Origin: Leifsonia sp. TF02-11
Lineage (GTDB): Bacteria; Actinomycetota; Actinomycetes; Actinomycetales; Microbacteriaceae
Reading direction: 5' to 3'
Assembly: GCF_017565305.1 (NCBI RefSeq)
Contig: NZ_JAGEKP010000013.1
Location: 62,001-126,000, forward strand
Length of the DNA stretch: 64,000 nt
A model generated the notes under the pieces. That model was given only the letters and a program-made list of their open reading frames with translations. It did no database searches and had not been told where the DNA came from. The translations under genes and the position numbers were made by a program. Below, in pieces: positions 35,845 to 45,900 of this stretch (position 1 is its first letter; each line of letters starts with the position of its first letter).

Positions 35845-36477
35845 TCACTCCACGATGAGGTCGGGCAGCTCGCGCAGCGCGTCGATGCGGCCCTCCGCCG
35901 CGATGCCCGGCAGCAGGACGACCCACATCTCCCGTACCCGCTGCAGCAGGTCGGCGCGCGCGGTCAGGGTGGCCGATACCAGCTGAACCCCGGTGAACGC
36001 CGGCGACGCGAAATGCGCGAACACCGCCGGATCGACGCTGTCTGCGACGTCGCCCTCGGCGATCGCGCGCCGCATCAGCTCCTCGATCGCGGCGAACCAG
36101 TCCTCGTACGGCTCCACGATCGGGTGGTCGGCCGATGCCACATCGGTGGTCAGGCGGATGCCCGCCTGCACGATGGGATCCTCCAACAACTGCTGCGCGA
36201 GGGCGCGGCACAGCAGGATCAGCGTCTCGAGCGCCGGCCGGCCCTCTGCCAGGATCGCGTTCGACGCGGCCATGGTGCGGCGATGCTGCTCCGCGATCAC
36301 GGCGTAGGCGAGCTCGTCCTTCGAAGCGAAGTGGAAGTACAGCGCGCCCTTGGTGAGCCCGGCCGCAGCGGCGATGTCGGCGATGGAGGCCAGGCCGTAG
36401 CCGCGCGCACCGAACACCTCGGCGGCGCCGCGGAGGATGGCGTCGCGCGTCACGAGGGCGCGGGATTGGGAGACCAT
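35845..36477 (-). CDS. TetR-family regulator, ScbR-like
   Basis: A 210-residue regulator with HTH at about residues 10-50 (TRDAILRGAAEVFGARGYGL, ASIADIAAAAGLTKGALYFH, FASKDELAYAV) and a ligand domain beginning VQAGIRLTTD, the layout of butyrolactone-receptor-like repressors. It is divergent from poxB across 146 bp and may control it. No butyrolactone synthase (AfsA) gene is nearby, so the ligand is unknown. Confidence 0.87.
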   Translation of the reverse strand: MVSQSRALVTRDAILRGAAEVFGARGYGLASIADIAAAAGLTKGALYFHFASKDELAYAVIAEQHRRTMAASNAILAEGRPALETLILLCRALAQQLLEDPIVQAGIRLTTDVASADHPIVEPYEDWFAAIEELMRRAIAEGDVADSVDPAVFAHFASPAFTGVQLVSATLTARADLLQRVREMWVVLLPGIAAEGRIDALRELPDLIVE

Positions 36478-36623
36478 GTCGGGTACACATTAATGCCGCG
36501 CACCTCTGTGCGTGATGTGCGCGTTCGCAGAGGACGGATCCTGACGCGCGAGCGGCTCCGGAGTAGCGTGAGGATCAACGCCGCCACACCGACCGCCGCC
36601 GTGCCGACCGAGGAGGACGCCGC

Positions 36624-38357
36624 ATGACAACCGTCGCCGACACCATCGTCCAGATCATCAAGGAGGCCGGGGTCCAGCGGGTCTACGGCATCCCCGGTGA
36701 CTCGCTCAACGGGTTCACCGACGCGCTGCGCCGGTCCGACGGCATCACCTGGGAGCACGTGCGCCACGAGGAGGCCGCCGCCTTCGCCGCCGCGGCCGAA
36801 GCCGCTCTCACCGGCGAGCTGGCCGTCTGCGCAGGAAGCTGCGGGCCGGGCAACCTCCACCTCATCAACGGGCTCTTCGACGCCAATCGCAGCCGCGTGC
36901 CCGTGCTCGCGATCGCCGCGCAGATCCCCGGCCCCGAGATCGGCAGCACCTACTTCCAGGAGACGCACCCGCAGGACCTGTTCCGCGAGGCGGCCGTCTA
37001 CACCGAGCTGGTGAGCTACCCCGAACAGCTCCCGCGCGTGCTCGAGATCGCGATGCGCACGGCGATCGAGCGGCGCGGGGTGGCCGTGGTGGTCATCCCC
37101 GGCGAGGTGTTCCTCAAGGACAGCGTCGGCCGCCGCCCGTCGGCGCCGATCGTCTACAGCCCGCGCGTGACCCGGCCGGCCGACGCCGAGCTCGCGGCCG
37201 CCGCCGACATCCTCAACGGGGCCAAGCGCGTCACCATCCTGGCCGGCGCCGGTGTGGAAGGCGCGCACCCGCAGCTGATCGACATCGCGGGAGCGCTGCG
37301 CGCTCCCGTCGTGCACGCGATGCGCGGCAAGGAGTTCGTCGAGTACGACAACCCCTACGACGTCGGGATGACCGGCCTCCTCGGCTTCTCGTCGGGCTAC
37401 CGCGCGATGGAGGCCTGCGACGCGCTGCTGATGCTCGGCACGGACTTCCCGTACCAGCAGTTCTATCCGTCCAAGGCGAAGATCATCCAGGTCGACATCC
37501 GCGGCGAGAACCTCGGCAGGCGGACGCCGATCGACCTCGGGCTGGTGGGCAGCGTCAAGGACACGGTGGAGGCGCTTCTGCCGCTGCTGAAGGAGCGCAC
37601 GGACACCAAGCACCTCGAATCGTCCCGCTCGCACTACCTGAAGGCGCGCAAGAGCCTCGACGATCTGGCGGTCAACGACCGCAACCGTACGCCGATCCAC
37701 CCGCAGTATGTCGCGCGCCTGATCAGCGAGCTCTCCAGCGAGGATGCCGTGTTCATCCCCGATGTCGGCTCGCCGGTGGTCTGGGCGGCGCGCTACCTGC
37801 GGATGAACGGCTCGCGCCGGCTGATCGGATCGTTCAACCACGGCAGCATGGCGAACGCCCTGTCGCAGGCGGTCGGGGCGCAGGCGTCGTTCCCGGGGCG
37901 CCAGGTGGTCGCCCTGGCCGGCGACGGCGGGCTCGCGATGCTGTTCGGCGAGCTGCTCACGCTGGTGCAGAACAAGCTGCCCGTGAAGATCGTGGTCTTC
38001 AACAACTCCTCGCTGAACTTCGTGGAGGTGGAGATGAAGGCCGCGGGGTTCGTCAACTACGGCACGGGACTCGAGAACCCGGACTTCGCGCGGGTCGCGG
38101 AGGCCATCGGCATCCACGGTCAGCGGGTCGAGAAGCCCGACGAGCTCGAGAGCGCGTTGCGCACGGCCTTCGCGCACGACGGTCCTGCCCTGGTCGACGT
38201 GGTGACCGCCCGTCAGGAGCTCAGCATCCCGCCCGCGATCACCGCGGAACAGGTCAAGGGCTTCACCCTCTACGCGCTGCGCACCATCATGTCGGGCCGC
38301 GGCGACGAACTCATCGACCTCGCCGACACCAACGTCTTCCGTCGCCTCTTCGACTGA
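36624..38357 (+). CDS. poxB: Pyruvate dehydrogenase (quinone) / pyruvate oxidase
   Basis: A 577-residue thiamine diphosphate enzyme that decarboxylates pyruvate to acetate and CO2, passing electrons via FAD to quinones at the membrane. The order is the N-terminal TPP-PYR domain (YGIPGDSLNG, catalytic Glu in RHEEAAAFAA near 49, SCGPGNLHLINGLFDA), the FAD domain (GAGVEGAHPQL, GTDFPYQQFYP) and the TPP-PP domain with GDG at 433-435 to VVFNNSS. GAGGAGG precedes ATG. The C-terminus has the helix region used for membrane activation in E. coli PoxB. Confidence 0.94.
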   Translation: MTTVADTIVQIIKEAGVQRVYGIPGDSLNGFTDALRRSDGITWEHVRHEEAAAFAAAAEAALTGELAVCAGSCGPGNLHLINGLFDANRSRVPVLAIAAQIPGPEIGSTYFQETHPQDLFREAAVYTELVSYPEQLPRVLEIAMRTAIERRGVAVVVIPGEVFLKDSVGRRPSAPIVYSPRVTRPADAELAAAADILNGAKRVTILAGAGVEGAHPQLIDIAGALRAPVVHAMRGKEFVEYDNPYDVGMTGLLGFSSGYRAMEACDALLMLGTDFPYQQFYPSKAKIIQVDIRGENLGRRTPIDLGLVGSVKDTVEALLPLLKERTDTKHLESSRSHYLKARKSLDDLAVNDRNRTPIHPQYVARLISELSSEDAVFIPDVGSPVVWAARYLRMNGSRRLIGSFNHGSMANALSQAVGAQASFPGRQVVALAGDGGLAMLFGELLTLVQNKLPVKIVVFNNSSLNFVEVEMKAAGFVNYGTGLENPDFARVAEAIGIHGQRVEKPDELESALRTAFAHDGPALVDVVTARQELSIPPAITAEQVKGFTLYALRTIMSGRGDELIDLADTNVFRRLFD

Positions 38358-38372
38358 CCGGCTCGAGCAGCC

Positions 38373-38434
38373 ATCGCTTCCTCACTTTCTCTCGCAACAC
38401 GCTGGGTGAGAGCGGCAGGAACTGAGGAAGCGAT
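38373..38434. terminator. 12-bp inverted repeat between poxB and the LCP gene
   Basis: ATCGCTTCCTCA (38373-38384) and TGAGGAAGCGAT (38423-38434) are perfect arms; inside, CTCTC and GAGAG can extend pairing. It lies 15 bp after poxB and 12 bp before the convergent LCP stop, so it can end transcripts from both sides. Confidence 0.7.
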
Positions 38435-38445
38435 TGCCGCAGGGG

Positions 38446-40212
38446 TCAGTTGATGCAGACCTTGGAGTCGTAGTTGGTGCCGACGCCGGAGGGGGTGGGC
38501 GACGGGGCGGGGGCGGTGGTGCCGCTGGAGGCACCGCCGGTGCTGGGGGCCGCGGGCATCAGCCCGTCGTCGCCGAGCACGACCGTGACGCCCTTGACGC
38601 TACCGGTCTCCTGGACCGCGGCGCCGGGGAGCAGGGCGGCGACCGCCTTGGCCTGCGACTCCTGGCCCTTCGGGTACTGGATCGTCGTGGTGGCGGTCGT
38701 GGCGGCGTCACCGGCTGTTCCGGTCTTGAATCCGGCAGCGGCGAAGGTCTGCGTCGCCGTGCCCGCCGCACCGTTCTGGCTGCCGCCGTTCAGCACGGTC
38801 ACCGTGGTGTTCGCCGGCTTGGCCGCCGTCGCGCTGTCGTAGGCCGACGGGACGCCCTCCAGGCTCTGGATGAACGCCGGCATCGCCGCGGTGTCCACCT
38901 GCACGATCGAGAGGTCCTGGCCGTCGACCGTGATGGTCGGCGTGCCGGAGACGGGGATGGTCGCCGACTTGATCTTGCCGCCGGTGAGCCCCTGCAGCTG
39001 CCCCGCGAGCTGGAGGAAGTTGAGGCCGGGGTCGGTCTCGAGCGAGCCGCTCACGGCATCCAGAGTGGCGGTCAGCTTGCCGGGGTTGAGCAGGGTGCCT
39101 GCCGACAGGAACTTGTGCGCCTCCACCGACAGGAAGTACTGCTGGCGTACCACGCGGTCGAGGTCGCCGCGGGGGAGGCCGTGGCGCTGGCGCACGAACG
39201 ACAGGGCCTGCTTGGCGTCGAGCGTCGAGACGCCGGCGGGGAAGTTCGCGCCGGAGTACGGGTCGTCCACGGCGTTGTTGAGGCACACCTGCACCGGGCC
39301 GAGCGCCTGCGCGATCGTGTAGAAGCCGAGCAGCGAGACGCGCACGTAGTGGTCGATGGTCAGGCCGGTGAGCTCTTGCACGGTCTGGATGAGCAGCTTC
39401 GCGCCGCTGGTCGAGTTGCTGCCGCCTCCGCCGAGCGAGAACGCCGCATTGAGCTTGTTCATGCCGTGACCCGGCACATTCACCCAGGAGTCGCGGGGCA
39501 GCGAGACGAGGGTCGCCGACTTCCCGTTGGCCGGGATGTGCAGGATCATCATCGTGTCCGTGTTGGTGCCGCCGCCGTCCTGCGTGGTGCTCAGCTGGTC
39601 CAGCTGGGCCTGGGTGGCGTTGTCGGGCCGGTGGTCGTCGCCGACGAGCAGGATGTTCTGCGTCTGCCCGTTGCCGGGGGACGCGATCACGTCGACGTGG
39701 TTCACGCCGCCGACGAAGCGGAAGTAGCTGTACGCCGCGTAGCCGCCGACGACCACGAGCAGCACCGCGAGGGTCGCTGCGGTCCAGGCGATGATGCGCT
39801 TGGCGCGGCGGTGTTTGCGCGGGCCTTTCCCGCCGCGGCCCCCGCGGCCTCCCGTGCCGCCACGCCCGCCGCCAGTGCCGCCTCCTGTGCCGCCTCCGTC
39901 GTCGCCGAAGCCGCCGTCTCCGCGCGCAGGCGCCGGCGAGCCGGAGAGCCCGAACAGGTCGAAGGCGGGGTCGTTCTGCGCGGAGCCCGCCGCTCCCGCG
40001 CCACGCGCTGCGGCACCCGCCCCTGCGGCTCCGGCGGCGGCTCCCGCGGCGGCCGCTCCGCGACCCGAGGGAACGCCCGACGCCGGCCGCGTCGCCCGCA
40101 CCGGCCGGCGCGGGTCGGCTGCGGGCACGCGTCCGTAGACCTCGGTCGGCGGCTCGGGGCGCTCGCGGCCGTCGGCGGAGTCGTCTCCAGCGGGAAAGTT
40201 CGGGCGTCGCAC
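38446..40212 (-). CDS. LytR-CpsA-Psr (LCP) family wall-polymer ligase with LytR_C domain
   Basis: A 588-residue membrane protein that attaches polyprenyl-linked glycopolymers to peptidoglycan. A long cytoplasmic Ala/Gly-rich tail (residues 1-138) precedes one helix (139-163). The LCP domain starts at about 184 (NILLVGDDHR) and has the Arg/Asp motifs SLPRDSWV, KLNAAFSLGG, DHYVRVSL and ARG-type QRHGLPRGDLDR. A LytR_C domain lies at about 445-540. The end is Thr/Pro-rich (APAPSPTPSG) and closes with SKVCIN. The start codon is GTG 40212. Confidence 0.9.
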   Translation of the reverse strand: MRRPNFPAGDDSADGRERPEPPTEVYGRVPAADPRRPVRATRPASGVPSGRGAAAAGAAAGAAGAGAAARGAGAAGSAQNDPAFDLFGLSGSPAPARGDGGFGDDGGGTGGGTGGGRGGTGGRGGRGGKGPRKHRRAKRIIAWTAATLAVLLVVVGGYAAYSYFRFVGGVNHVDVIASPGNGQTQNILLVGDDHRPDNATQAQLDQLSTTQDGGGTNTDTMMILHIPANGKSATLVSLPRDSWVNVPGHGMNKLNAAFSLGGGGSNSTSGAKLLIQTVQELTGLTIDHYVRVSLLGFYTIAQALGPVQVCLNNAVDDPYSGANFPAGVSTLDAKQALSFVRQRHGLPRGDLDRVVRQQYFLSVEAHKFLSAGTLLNPGKLTATLDAVSGSLETDPGLNFLQLAGQLQGLTGGKIKSATIPVSGTPTITVDGQDLSIVQVDTAAMPAFIQSLEGVPSAYDSATAAKPANTTVTVLNGGSQNGAAGTATQTFAAAGFKTGTAGDAATTATTTIQYPKGQESQAKAVAALLPGAAVQETGSVKGVTVVLGDDGLMPAAPSTGGASSGTTAPAPSPTPSGVGTNYDSKVCIN

Positions 40213-40341
40213 ACGAGAACGCTAGAGTGTGCGGCCTGCGAACCGGCTGGTTTCGGGCGGTGTTGCCGGGAATGGCCAGCGGATCCGGCAGCAGTTCCCA
40301 GCGCGCTCACGGAAAAAGGTTCGCCGTGGCTGCGAGAACCC

Positions 40342-40836
40342 TCACGGTTCGTGGCGGGTCTGCTCCACGTCCATGGCCTCGGTCATCCTGCGGGAGATCG
40401 CCAGCAGCTCGTCCTGTTGCTCGTCGCTGAGCGCGTCGAACAGGATGCGCCGGATCGTGGCCGTGTGCTTGGGGAGGGCGCGGACGACGACCCGGCGGCC
40501 GTCGCCGCTGAGCCGGATCCAGGTCGCCCTGCGGTCCTCCGCGCAGTCCTCGCGCTCGACGAGGCCGCGCGCCGCCATCCGAGTGACCTGGTGCGAGACC
40601 CGGCTCTTCTCCCAGCCGGTCAGCGCGACCAGGTCGCGCACGCGCAACCGGCGCCCCGGCGCGCGGACGAGCGTCATCAGCACCTCCAGTTCGGAGATCG
40701 AGATGCCGTCATCGCGCTGCAGCTGGGCGTCCAGGGCGCGGTCGAAGCCGCGCCTCATCAGATAGAAGGTGTGGAAGAGCTCTTCTTCGGCGGCGCTGAG
40801 CTTGCGCGGGTCGGGCTTCGTGCGCAGGGTCGCCAT
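40342..40836 (-). CDS. MarR-family transcriptional regulator
   Basis: A 164-residue winged-helix regulator: ISISELEVLMTLVRAPGRRL, RVRDLVALTGWEKSRVSHQV, TRMAARGLVEREDCAEDRRA and TWIRLSGDG give the MarR fold with wing. ATG 40836 follows a 26-bp gap from the upstream membrane gene, probably one operon. Ligand unknown; MarR members often sense phenolics or oxidants. Confidence 0.9.
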   Translation of the reverse strand: MATLRTKPDPRKLSAAEEELFHTFYLMRRGFDRALDAQLQRDDGISISELEVLMTLVRAPGRRLRVRDLVALTGWEKSRVSHQVTRMAARGLVEREDCAEDRRATWIRLSGDGRRVVVRALPKHTATIRRILFDALSDEQQDELLAISRRMTEAMDVEQTRHEP

Positions 40837-40862
40837 ACGCCATCCTTGCACGCGCCGCGAGC

Positions 40863-41417
40863 TCAGTGCGCGAGCTGCTCCAAGAACACGACGATCACAC
40901 CGAGCAGCACGATGCCGACGAGCACGATGAGTTGCTTCCAGCCCGCGAGGCCAGTGCGCGAGACGGCGATCCGCGCGATCACCGCGAGGGAGGCGATGAG
41001 CGCGGCGATGGCGATGACGACGGCGGTGCGGGCCTGCATCACGCCGAAGTAGGCCAGAGCGAGCACGATCACGGGCACGGCCAGAACGGTGAGCGCCCGG
41101 GAGGCGACGGCGAGGAGGTGCCGGAACTCGCGGGCGGACGGCAGGGTGTCGTGCACGATCATGTGCGACACGAGGTCGGAGGCGAGCCCGGCGAGCAGCA
41201 CGCCGACCACGGAGATGATGAGCGTCCACAGCACCGTCGGGGAGTCGAGGTGCTCGCCGTGCGCGTTGAGGGCCATCAGGATGGCGAGCGCGGTGAAGGT
41301 CACATAGATGCGTTCGCGCAGCCGGTCGCCGGCCTCCTGACGCTCCTGCGGGGAGGCATCGTCGGGAAGGTGCGCGTCGTCGGGCTGCCGGCCGGCGCGG
41401 TCGTGCGGGTGGGACAT
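40863..41417 (-). CDS. Membrane protein of unknown function
   Basis: A 184-residue protein: a His/Asp-rich cytoplasmic N-terminus (about 30 residues), then five likely helices (about 38-50, 60-88, 105-125, 127-150, 158-180) with ERIYVTFTALAILMALNAHG as the first conserved-looking stretch. I do not recognise the family. It lies before a MarR gene on the same strand, with the flavoprotein reductase divergent. Confidence 0.8.
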   Translation of the reverse strand: MSHPHDRAGRQPDDAHLPDDASPQERQEAGDRLRERIYVTFTALAILMALNAHGEHLDSPTVLWTLIISVVGVLLAGLASDLVSHMIVHDTLPSAREFRHLLAVASRALTVLAVPVIVLALAYFGVMQARTAVVIAIAALIASLAVIARIAVSRTGLAGWKQLIVLVGIVLLGVIVVFLEQLAH

Positions 41418-41516
41418 GCCGCGAGCCTAGCGGCACGCGGGCTTCGCAGTCGGGAATAGCGGAGGCACCGCCCGGGTTCGCGAAGGGTGATACGTCATCA
41501 AAACGGAAAGGCTGAC

Positions 41517-42098
41517 ATGACCAAGATCGCCATCATCATCGGCAGCACCCGCCCGGGCCGCAACGGAGAGTCCGTCGCCCGCTGGGTCCTCGAGCACGCC
41601 GAGAAGCGCGACGGCGTCGAGTACGAGCTCGTCGACCTCGCCGAGTGGAACCTCCCGCACCTCGACGAGCCGATGCCGGCGGCGGCGGGGCAGTACGCCA
41701 ACGACCACACCAAGGCGTGGGCGGCCAAGATCGCCGAGTTCGACGGTTATCTGTTCGTCACCCCGGAGTACAACCACAGCACCTCCGGCGCCCTCAAGAA
41801 CGCGATCGACTTCGTGGGTTCCGAGTGGTACAACAAGGCGGCCGGCTTCGTCAGCTACGGCGTCTACGGCGGTGCCCGTGCGGTGGAGCACCTGCGCCTG
41901 GTGCTGTCGCAGCTGCAGGTCGCGACCGTCAGCGCGTTCGTCGGGCTGAGCCTCCAGCACGACTTCGAGAACTGGTCGCTCAAGCCGACCGCCGCTGCGG
42001 AGGCCGGCCTCACCCCGCTCTTCGACCAGCTCGAGTCGTGGTCGGCCGCGCTCGCGACGGTGCGCGACACCTCCGCCGAGGAGGACGTCGCCGCGTAA
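41517..42098 (+). CDS. NADPH-dependent FMN reductase
   Basis: A 193-residue flavodoxin-fold reductase. FMN phosphate loop IIIGSTRPGRNGESV is at residues 6-20, and TPEYNHSTSGALKNAIDFV is the family signature near residue 84. Members (ArsH/ChrR/AzoR-like) reduce quinones, chromate or azo dyes with NADPH and limit oxidative stress. GGAAAGG lies before ATG 41517. It may be regulated by the divergent MarR operon; a hairpin repeat follows the stop. Confidence 0.9.
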   Translation: MTKIAIIIGSTRPGRNGESVARWVLEHAEKRDGVEYELVDLAEWNLPHLDEPMPAAAGQYANDHTKAWAAKIAEFDGYLFVTPEYNHSTSGALKNAIDFVGSEWYNKAAGFVSYGVYGGARAVEHLRLVLSQLQVATVSAFVGLSLQHDFENWSLKPTAAAEAGLTPLFDQLESWSAALATVRDTSAEEDVAA

Positions 42099-42113
42099 CC
42101 CGGCACGCCCTCC

Positions 42114-42170
42114 CGAGGGGCACGTTGTTGTCCCCTTCGCGCGCCGAAGGGGACAACAACGTGCCCCTCG
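42114..42170. terminator. 57-bp hairpin repeat, copy C (perfect)
   Basis: Two exact 26-bp arms around CGCGC. The loop-proximal stem reads CCCCTTCG / CGAAGGGG, differing from copy A on both sides so pairing is kept. It lies between the convergent flavoprotein and nei genes. Confidence 0.9.
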
Positions 42171-42186
42171 CTCGTCGGGTCCGCGG

Positions 42187-42963
42187 TCAGGTCTGGCAGG
42201 TGGGGCAGAAGTAGGTGACGCGTTCCTCCAGCTCGGTGCGGCCGAGCTCGGAACGCCGGATCATTGTGCCGCAGCGCAGGCACCGGCGGCCCTCGCGGCC
42301 GTACACCCACGTGTTGCGGCCACGGCGGGTGTCGCCGGTCGTGACCCGCACGGGACGGTCGCGGTTCGCGACCAGCATGCGCCGCGCCAGCTCGACCGCC
42401 GCGGGGACGTCGACCTCACCGACCGGCCGCGTCGGCAGCATCCCCCGCACGAAGCAGATCTCGTTGGCGTAGACGTTGCCGACCCCGGCGAGGTTGCGCT
42501 GGTCGAGCAGCGCGACCGCGATCGGCGTCTCGGGATGCGCCTCCACCCGTCGCACGGCCTCCGCGGCATCCCAGTCGGCCCCGAGGAGGTCCGGTCCGAG
42601 ATGCCCGACGACGGAGTCCTCCTGCGAACGGGGGACCACCTCCAGCACACCGAGCAGGAATCCGACGACCTGCGCCTCCGCCGTCCGCAGCACCGCCCGT
42701 GCCTGGAAGGCGGGATGGCGCCACCGACCGCCGGGCGGGTAGACCTCCCACGATCCCTCCATCTTCAGGTGGCTGTGGATGCTGTGGCCGCCGACTCGGA
42801 TCAGCAGGTGCTTGCCGCGGCTGACGACCTCGTCGACGCGCTGCCCGCTGAGATCGACCGTCGCATACGCGGGAACCCGGAAGTCCGTCTGCGTGAGCAC
42901 GTGCCCCGCCAACGCACGCCGCAGGCGCGCGGCGGTCTGGAAGACGGTGTCACCCTCGGGCAT
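42187..42963 (-). CDS. nei: Fpg/Nei-family DNA glycosylase (endonuclease VIII-like)
   Basis: A 258-residue base-excision repair enzyme removing oxidised bases and cutting the strand. After Met removal, Pro and Glu of PEGDTV form the active site. The H2TH region has LLDQRNLAGVGNVYANEICF, and a C-terminal zinc finger is CLRC ... CPTC. PEGDTV (not PELPEV) fits actinobacterial Nei rather than Fpg. The gene starts 7 bp after lhr, with which it forms a repair operon. Confidence 0.92.
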   Translation of the reverse strand: MPEGDTVFQTAARLRRALAGHVLTQTDFRVPAYATVDLSGQRVDEVVSRGKHLLIRVGGHSIHSHLKMEGSWEVYPPGGRWRHPAFQARAVLRTAEAQVVGFLLGVLEVVPRSQEDSVVGHLGPDLLGADWDAAEAVRRVEAHPETPIAVALLDQRNLAGVGNVYANEICFVRGMLPTRPVGEVDVPAAVELARRMLVANRDRPVRVTTGDTRRGRNTWVYGREGRRCLRCGTMIRRSELGRTELEERVTYFCPTCQT

Positions 42964-42970
42964 CCGCCGA

Positions 42971-45900
42971 TCACCCGCGCAGGCGCAGACCGCGCGGCGT
43001 CGCGAGGAACCCGGCGTCGCCCAGGGCCGAGCCGAGCGGAGAGCCGAGCACGGGCGCACCGTTGACCGTCTCGACGGCGAGCTTGTCGACGCGCCGGGAG
43101 GTCACCAACCCGGCCAGGGCACGTGACGCCGCGAGCAGCGCCGGCCGCTCGGCCTCGTCCGCCTGGTCGACGAAGCACAGCAGGCTCTTGCCGCCGCGCT
43201 CCACGTACAGCGTGAGCTCGCCGTCGACGAGGGCGACCAGCGCCCCCGCCTTGCGGCCGGGCCGGTGCCCGGTGCCGCCCTCCACGCCACCGCTTGACAC
43301 GGGGACGGGTGGCCACGGCAGCGCGGCGCCGTAGGCGTTCGCCGGGTCGGTTGCGGCGATCGCGAGTCCGTCGAACGGCCGGGGCTGCGTGTGGTCGCGC
43401 GCGAAGGTGCGGAGGCGGTCCACCGTCGGGCCGCTGGCGAACTGGGCGGCGCCGAGCGTCTCGACGAAGTAGCCGCGCCGTGCCCTCCCGGTGTCTTCGA
43501 AGCCGCTGAGCACCTTGTAGGCGAGGGCGAAGCCGCCCGGCGTGCCCTCGTTCATGACGGAGCCGCGGGTCACGACGCCGTAGCGGTCGAGCAGCGTCTC
43601 GGCCTGGCCATGTGCGCGCACGGTGGATTCGAGGTCGCGCTCGGGGAGCAGCGACCAGCGGCCGGCCACGGTCGGCGGGCCCATCCTGGTGACCATCGCC
43701 GACTGGCGCGGCGCCCCAACCCGGCCCCGGTACATGCGCGATCGGGTCGGCTGCCGCGGACGCTTGTGCGCGCCCCCGCCGCCGGTGAGGGTCCGCAGCG
43801 GCGCCAGCGTGTCGTTGGTCACGAGCCCGGACCAGACCAGGTCCCACAGCGCCGTCACCAGCTCCGCGTCGTCGATCGCCTCTCCTCGCTCGGCGCCCAG
43901 CGCGTCGGACAGCTGGCGGAAGAAGTAGCCGCCGCCGCGGGCCAGCGCGGCCAGGATGCCGCGCTGCAGCTCGTCCGGCTCGCGCTCGGCGGGCGGGGCA
44001 AGAGTGAGCGGCGCCGCGTCGGCGAGGTGGAAGCTGATCCATCCGTCGTTGCCGGGGAGGGCGCCGTCGCCCGACCAGATGACCTCTCCGGTCGCGGTGA
44101 GCTCGTCGAGCATCGCCGGGCTGTAGTCGGAGACCCGGGTGGGCAGCACCAGCGACTCCCAGGCGGAGGCGGGGATGCGGGCGCCGGCGAGCTGCTCGAT
44201 GACCGACGCGACCGCGTCGACCCCGCGCAGGGTGGAGCCCAGGTGCTGCCAGTCGCCGAGGAACCGGGCGAAGGTCGCGGTCTCGACCGGCTCGACCTCC
44301 TGGCGGAGTGCCGCGAGCGACATCCGGCGCAAACGCCGCAGCACCTCTGCATCGCACCACTCCGAGCCGTGCGCGTGAGGACGGAACTCGCCCTCCACGA
44401 CCCTGCCGTCGTACGAGAGGCGCCGGAGCGCGTCCTGCACGATCGCCGGGCCCAGTCCGAACGTCGTGGCGAGCTCGCCGATCTCGAACGGGCCGTGCGT
44501 GCGGGCGTAGCGGCTCACGAGGTCGCCGAGCGGGTCGTCGACCGGCTCGATGAACGCGACGGGAACGCCGATCGGGAGCGGGACGCCGAGGGCGTCGCGC
44601 AGGCGGCTCGCGTCTTCGATGGCCGCATAGCGCTCGGTACCGGCGTACGTGACCGCGAGTGCCCGCTTGGCGGCGACCAGCGAGGTGAGGTGGGCGGCCG
44701 CCGTCTGCGTGGTGGCGGGTGGGGGAGCGGCGTCGGTGTCCTCGGTTGCGTCGGGCTCGGGCTCGGTCTCGGGCTCGGTCTCGGCCTCGGTCGCCTCCGC
44801 GCTGCCCTGCAACCGCTGCGCGACCTCCTCGACCGTCAGCGGCCCGAGCAGCCGCAGGAGGTCGGCCACGCCCTCCTCGCCGCGCACCCGCCGGTCAGGG
44901 TCGAGACGCTGCAGCTGCAACTCCACGCGCTCGATGACCGCGGGGTCGAGCAGCTCACGCAGTTCGGCGCGGCCGAGCAGCTCGGCGAGAAGCCCGGCGT
45001 CGAGCGACAGCGCCGCCGCCCTCCGCTCCGCGATCGGGCTGTCGCCCTCGTACATGAACGCGGCGACATACCCGAACAGCAGCGAACGGGCGAAGGGCGA
45101 CGCGGTCTCGGTCGCGGCTTCCACGATGGTGATGCTCCTCCGCGCGATGCTCTGCGCGACCTCGTCGAGGGCGGGCAGATCGTAGACGTCCTGCAGGCAC
45201 TCGCGCACCGTCTCCAGGATGATCGGGAAGCTCGGGTACTTGCGCGCGACGTCGAGCAGCTGCGAGGCCTTCTGCCGCTGCTGCCAAAGTGGCGACCGCT
45301 TGCCCGGGTTGTACTTGGGCAGCAGCAGCGCACGGGCCGCGCACTCCCGGAACCGCGACGCGAAGAGCGCGGAGCCGCCGACCTCCAGCGTCACCAGCTC
45401 GTCGAGTTCGGCCGGCTCGAAGACGAACAGCTCGCCGCCGGGAGGTGTGGATTCCGTGTCGGGAATACGCACGATGATGCCGTCGTCGGCCGCCATGGCT
45501 CCGGCGTCGATCCCATACCGCTCCCGCACCCGCGCCTGCACCGCCAGCGCCCACGGCGAGTGCACCTGCATTCCGTACGGGGAATGCAAGACGACCCGCC
45601 AGTCGCCGAGTTCGTCGCGGAACCGTTCGACCACCAGCGTCCGGTCGGTGGGCACGTGGCCGGTCGCCTCCTTCTGCTCGCGCAGGAACGCCAGCAGGTT
45701 GGCCGTGGCGAAGGCGTCGAGCCCGGCCTCCACGCAGCGCAGCTCGGCATCGGCGGGGGAGGCGGCGCTCAGCTCGCGTACGAACGCGCCGACGGCGGCG
45801 CCCAGCTCGGCCGGCCTGCCGAGGCCGTCGCCCTTCCAGAACGGCAGGCGCCCCGGCTCCCCGAAGGCCGGCGTCACCAGCACCCGGTCGTGCGTGATCT

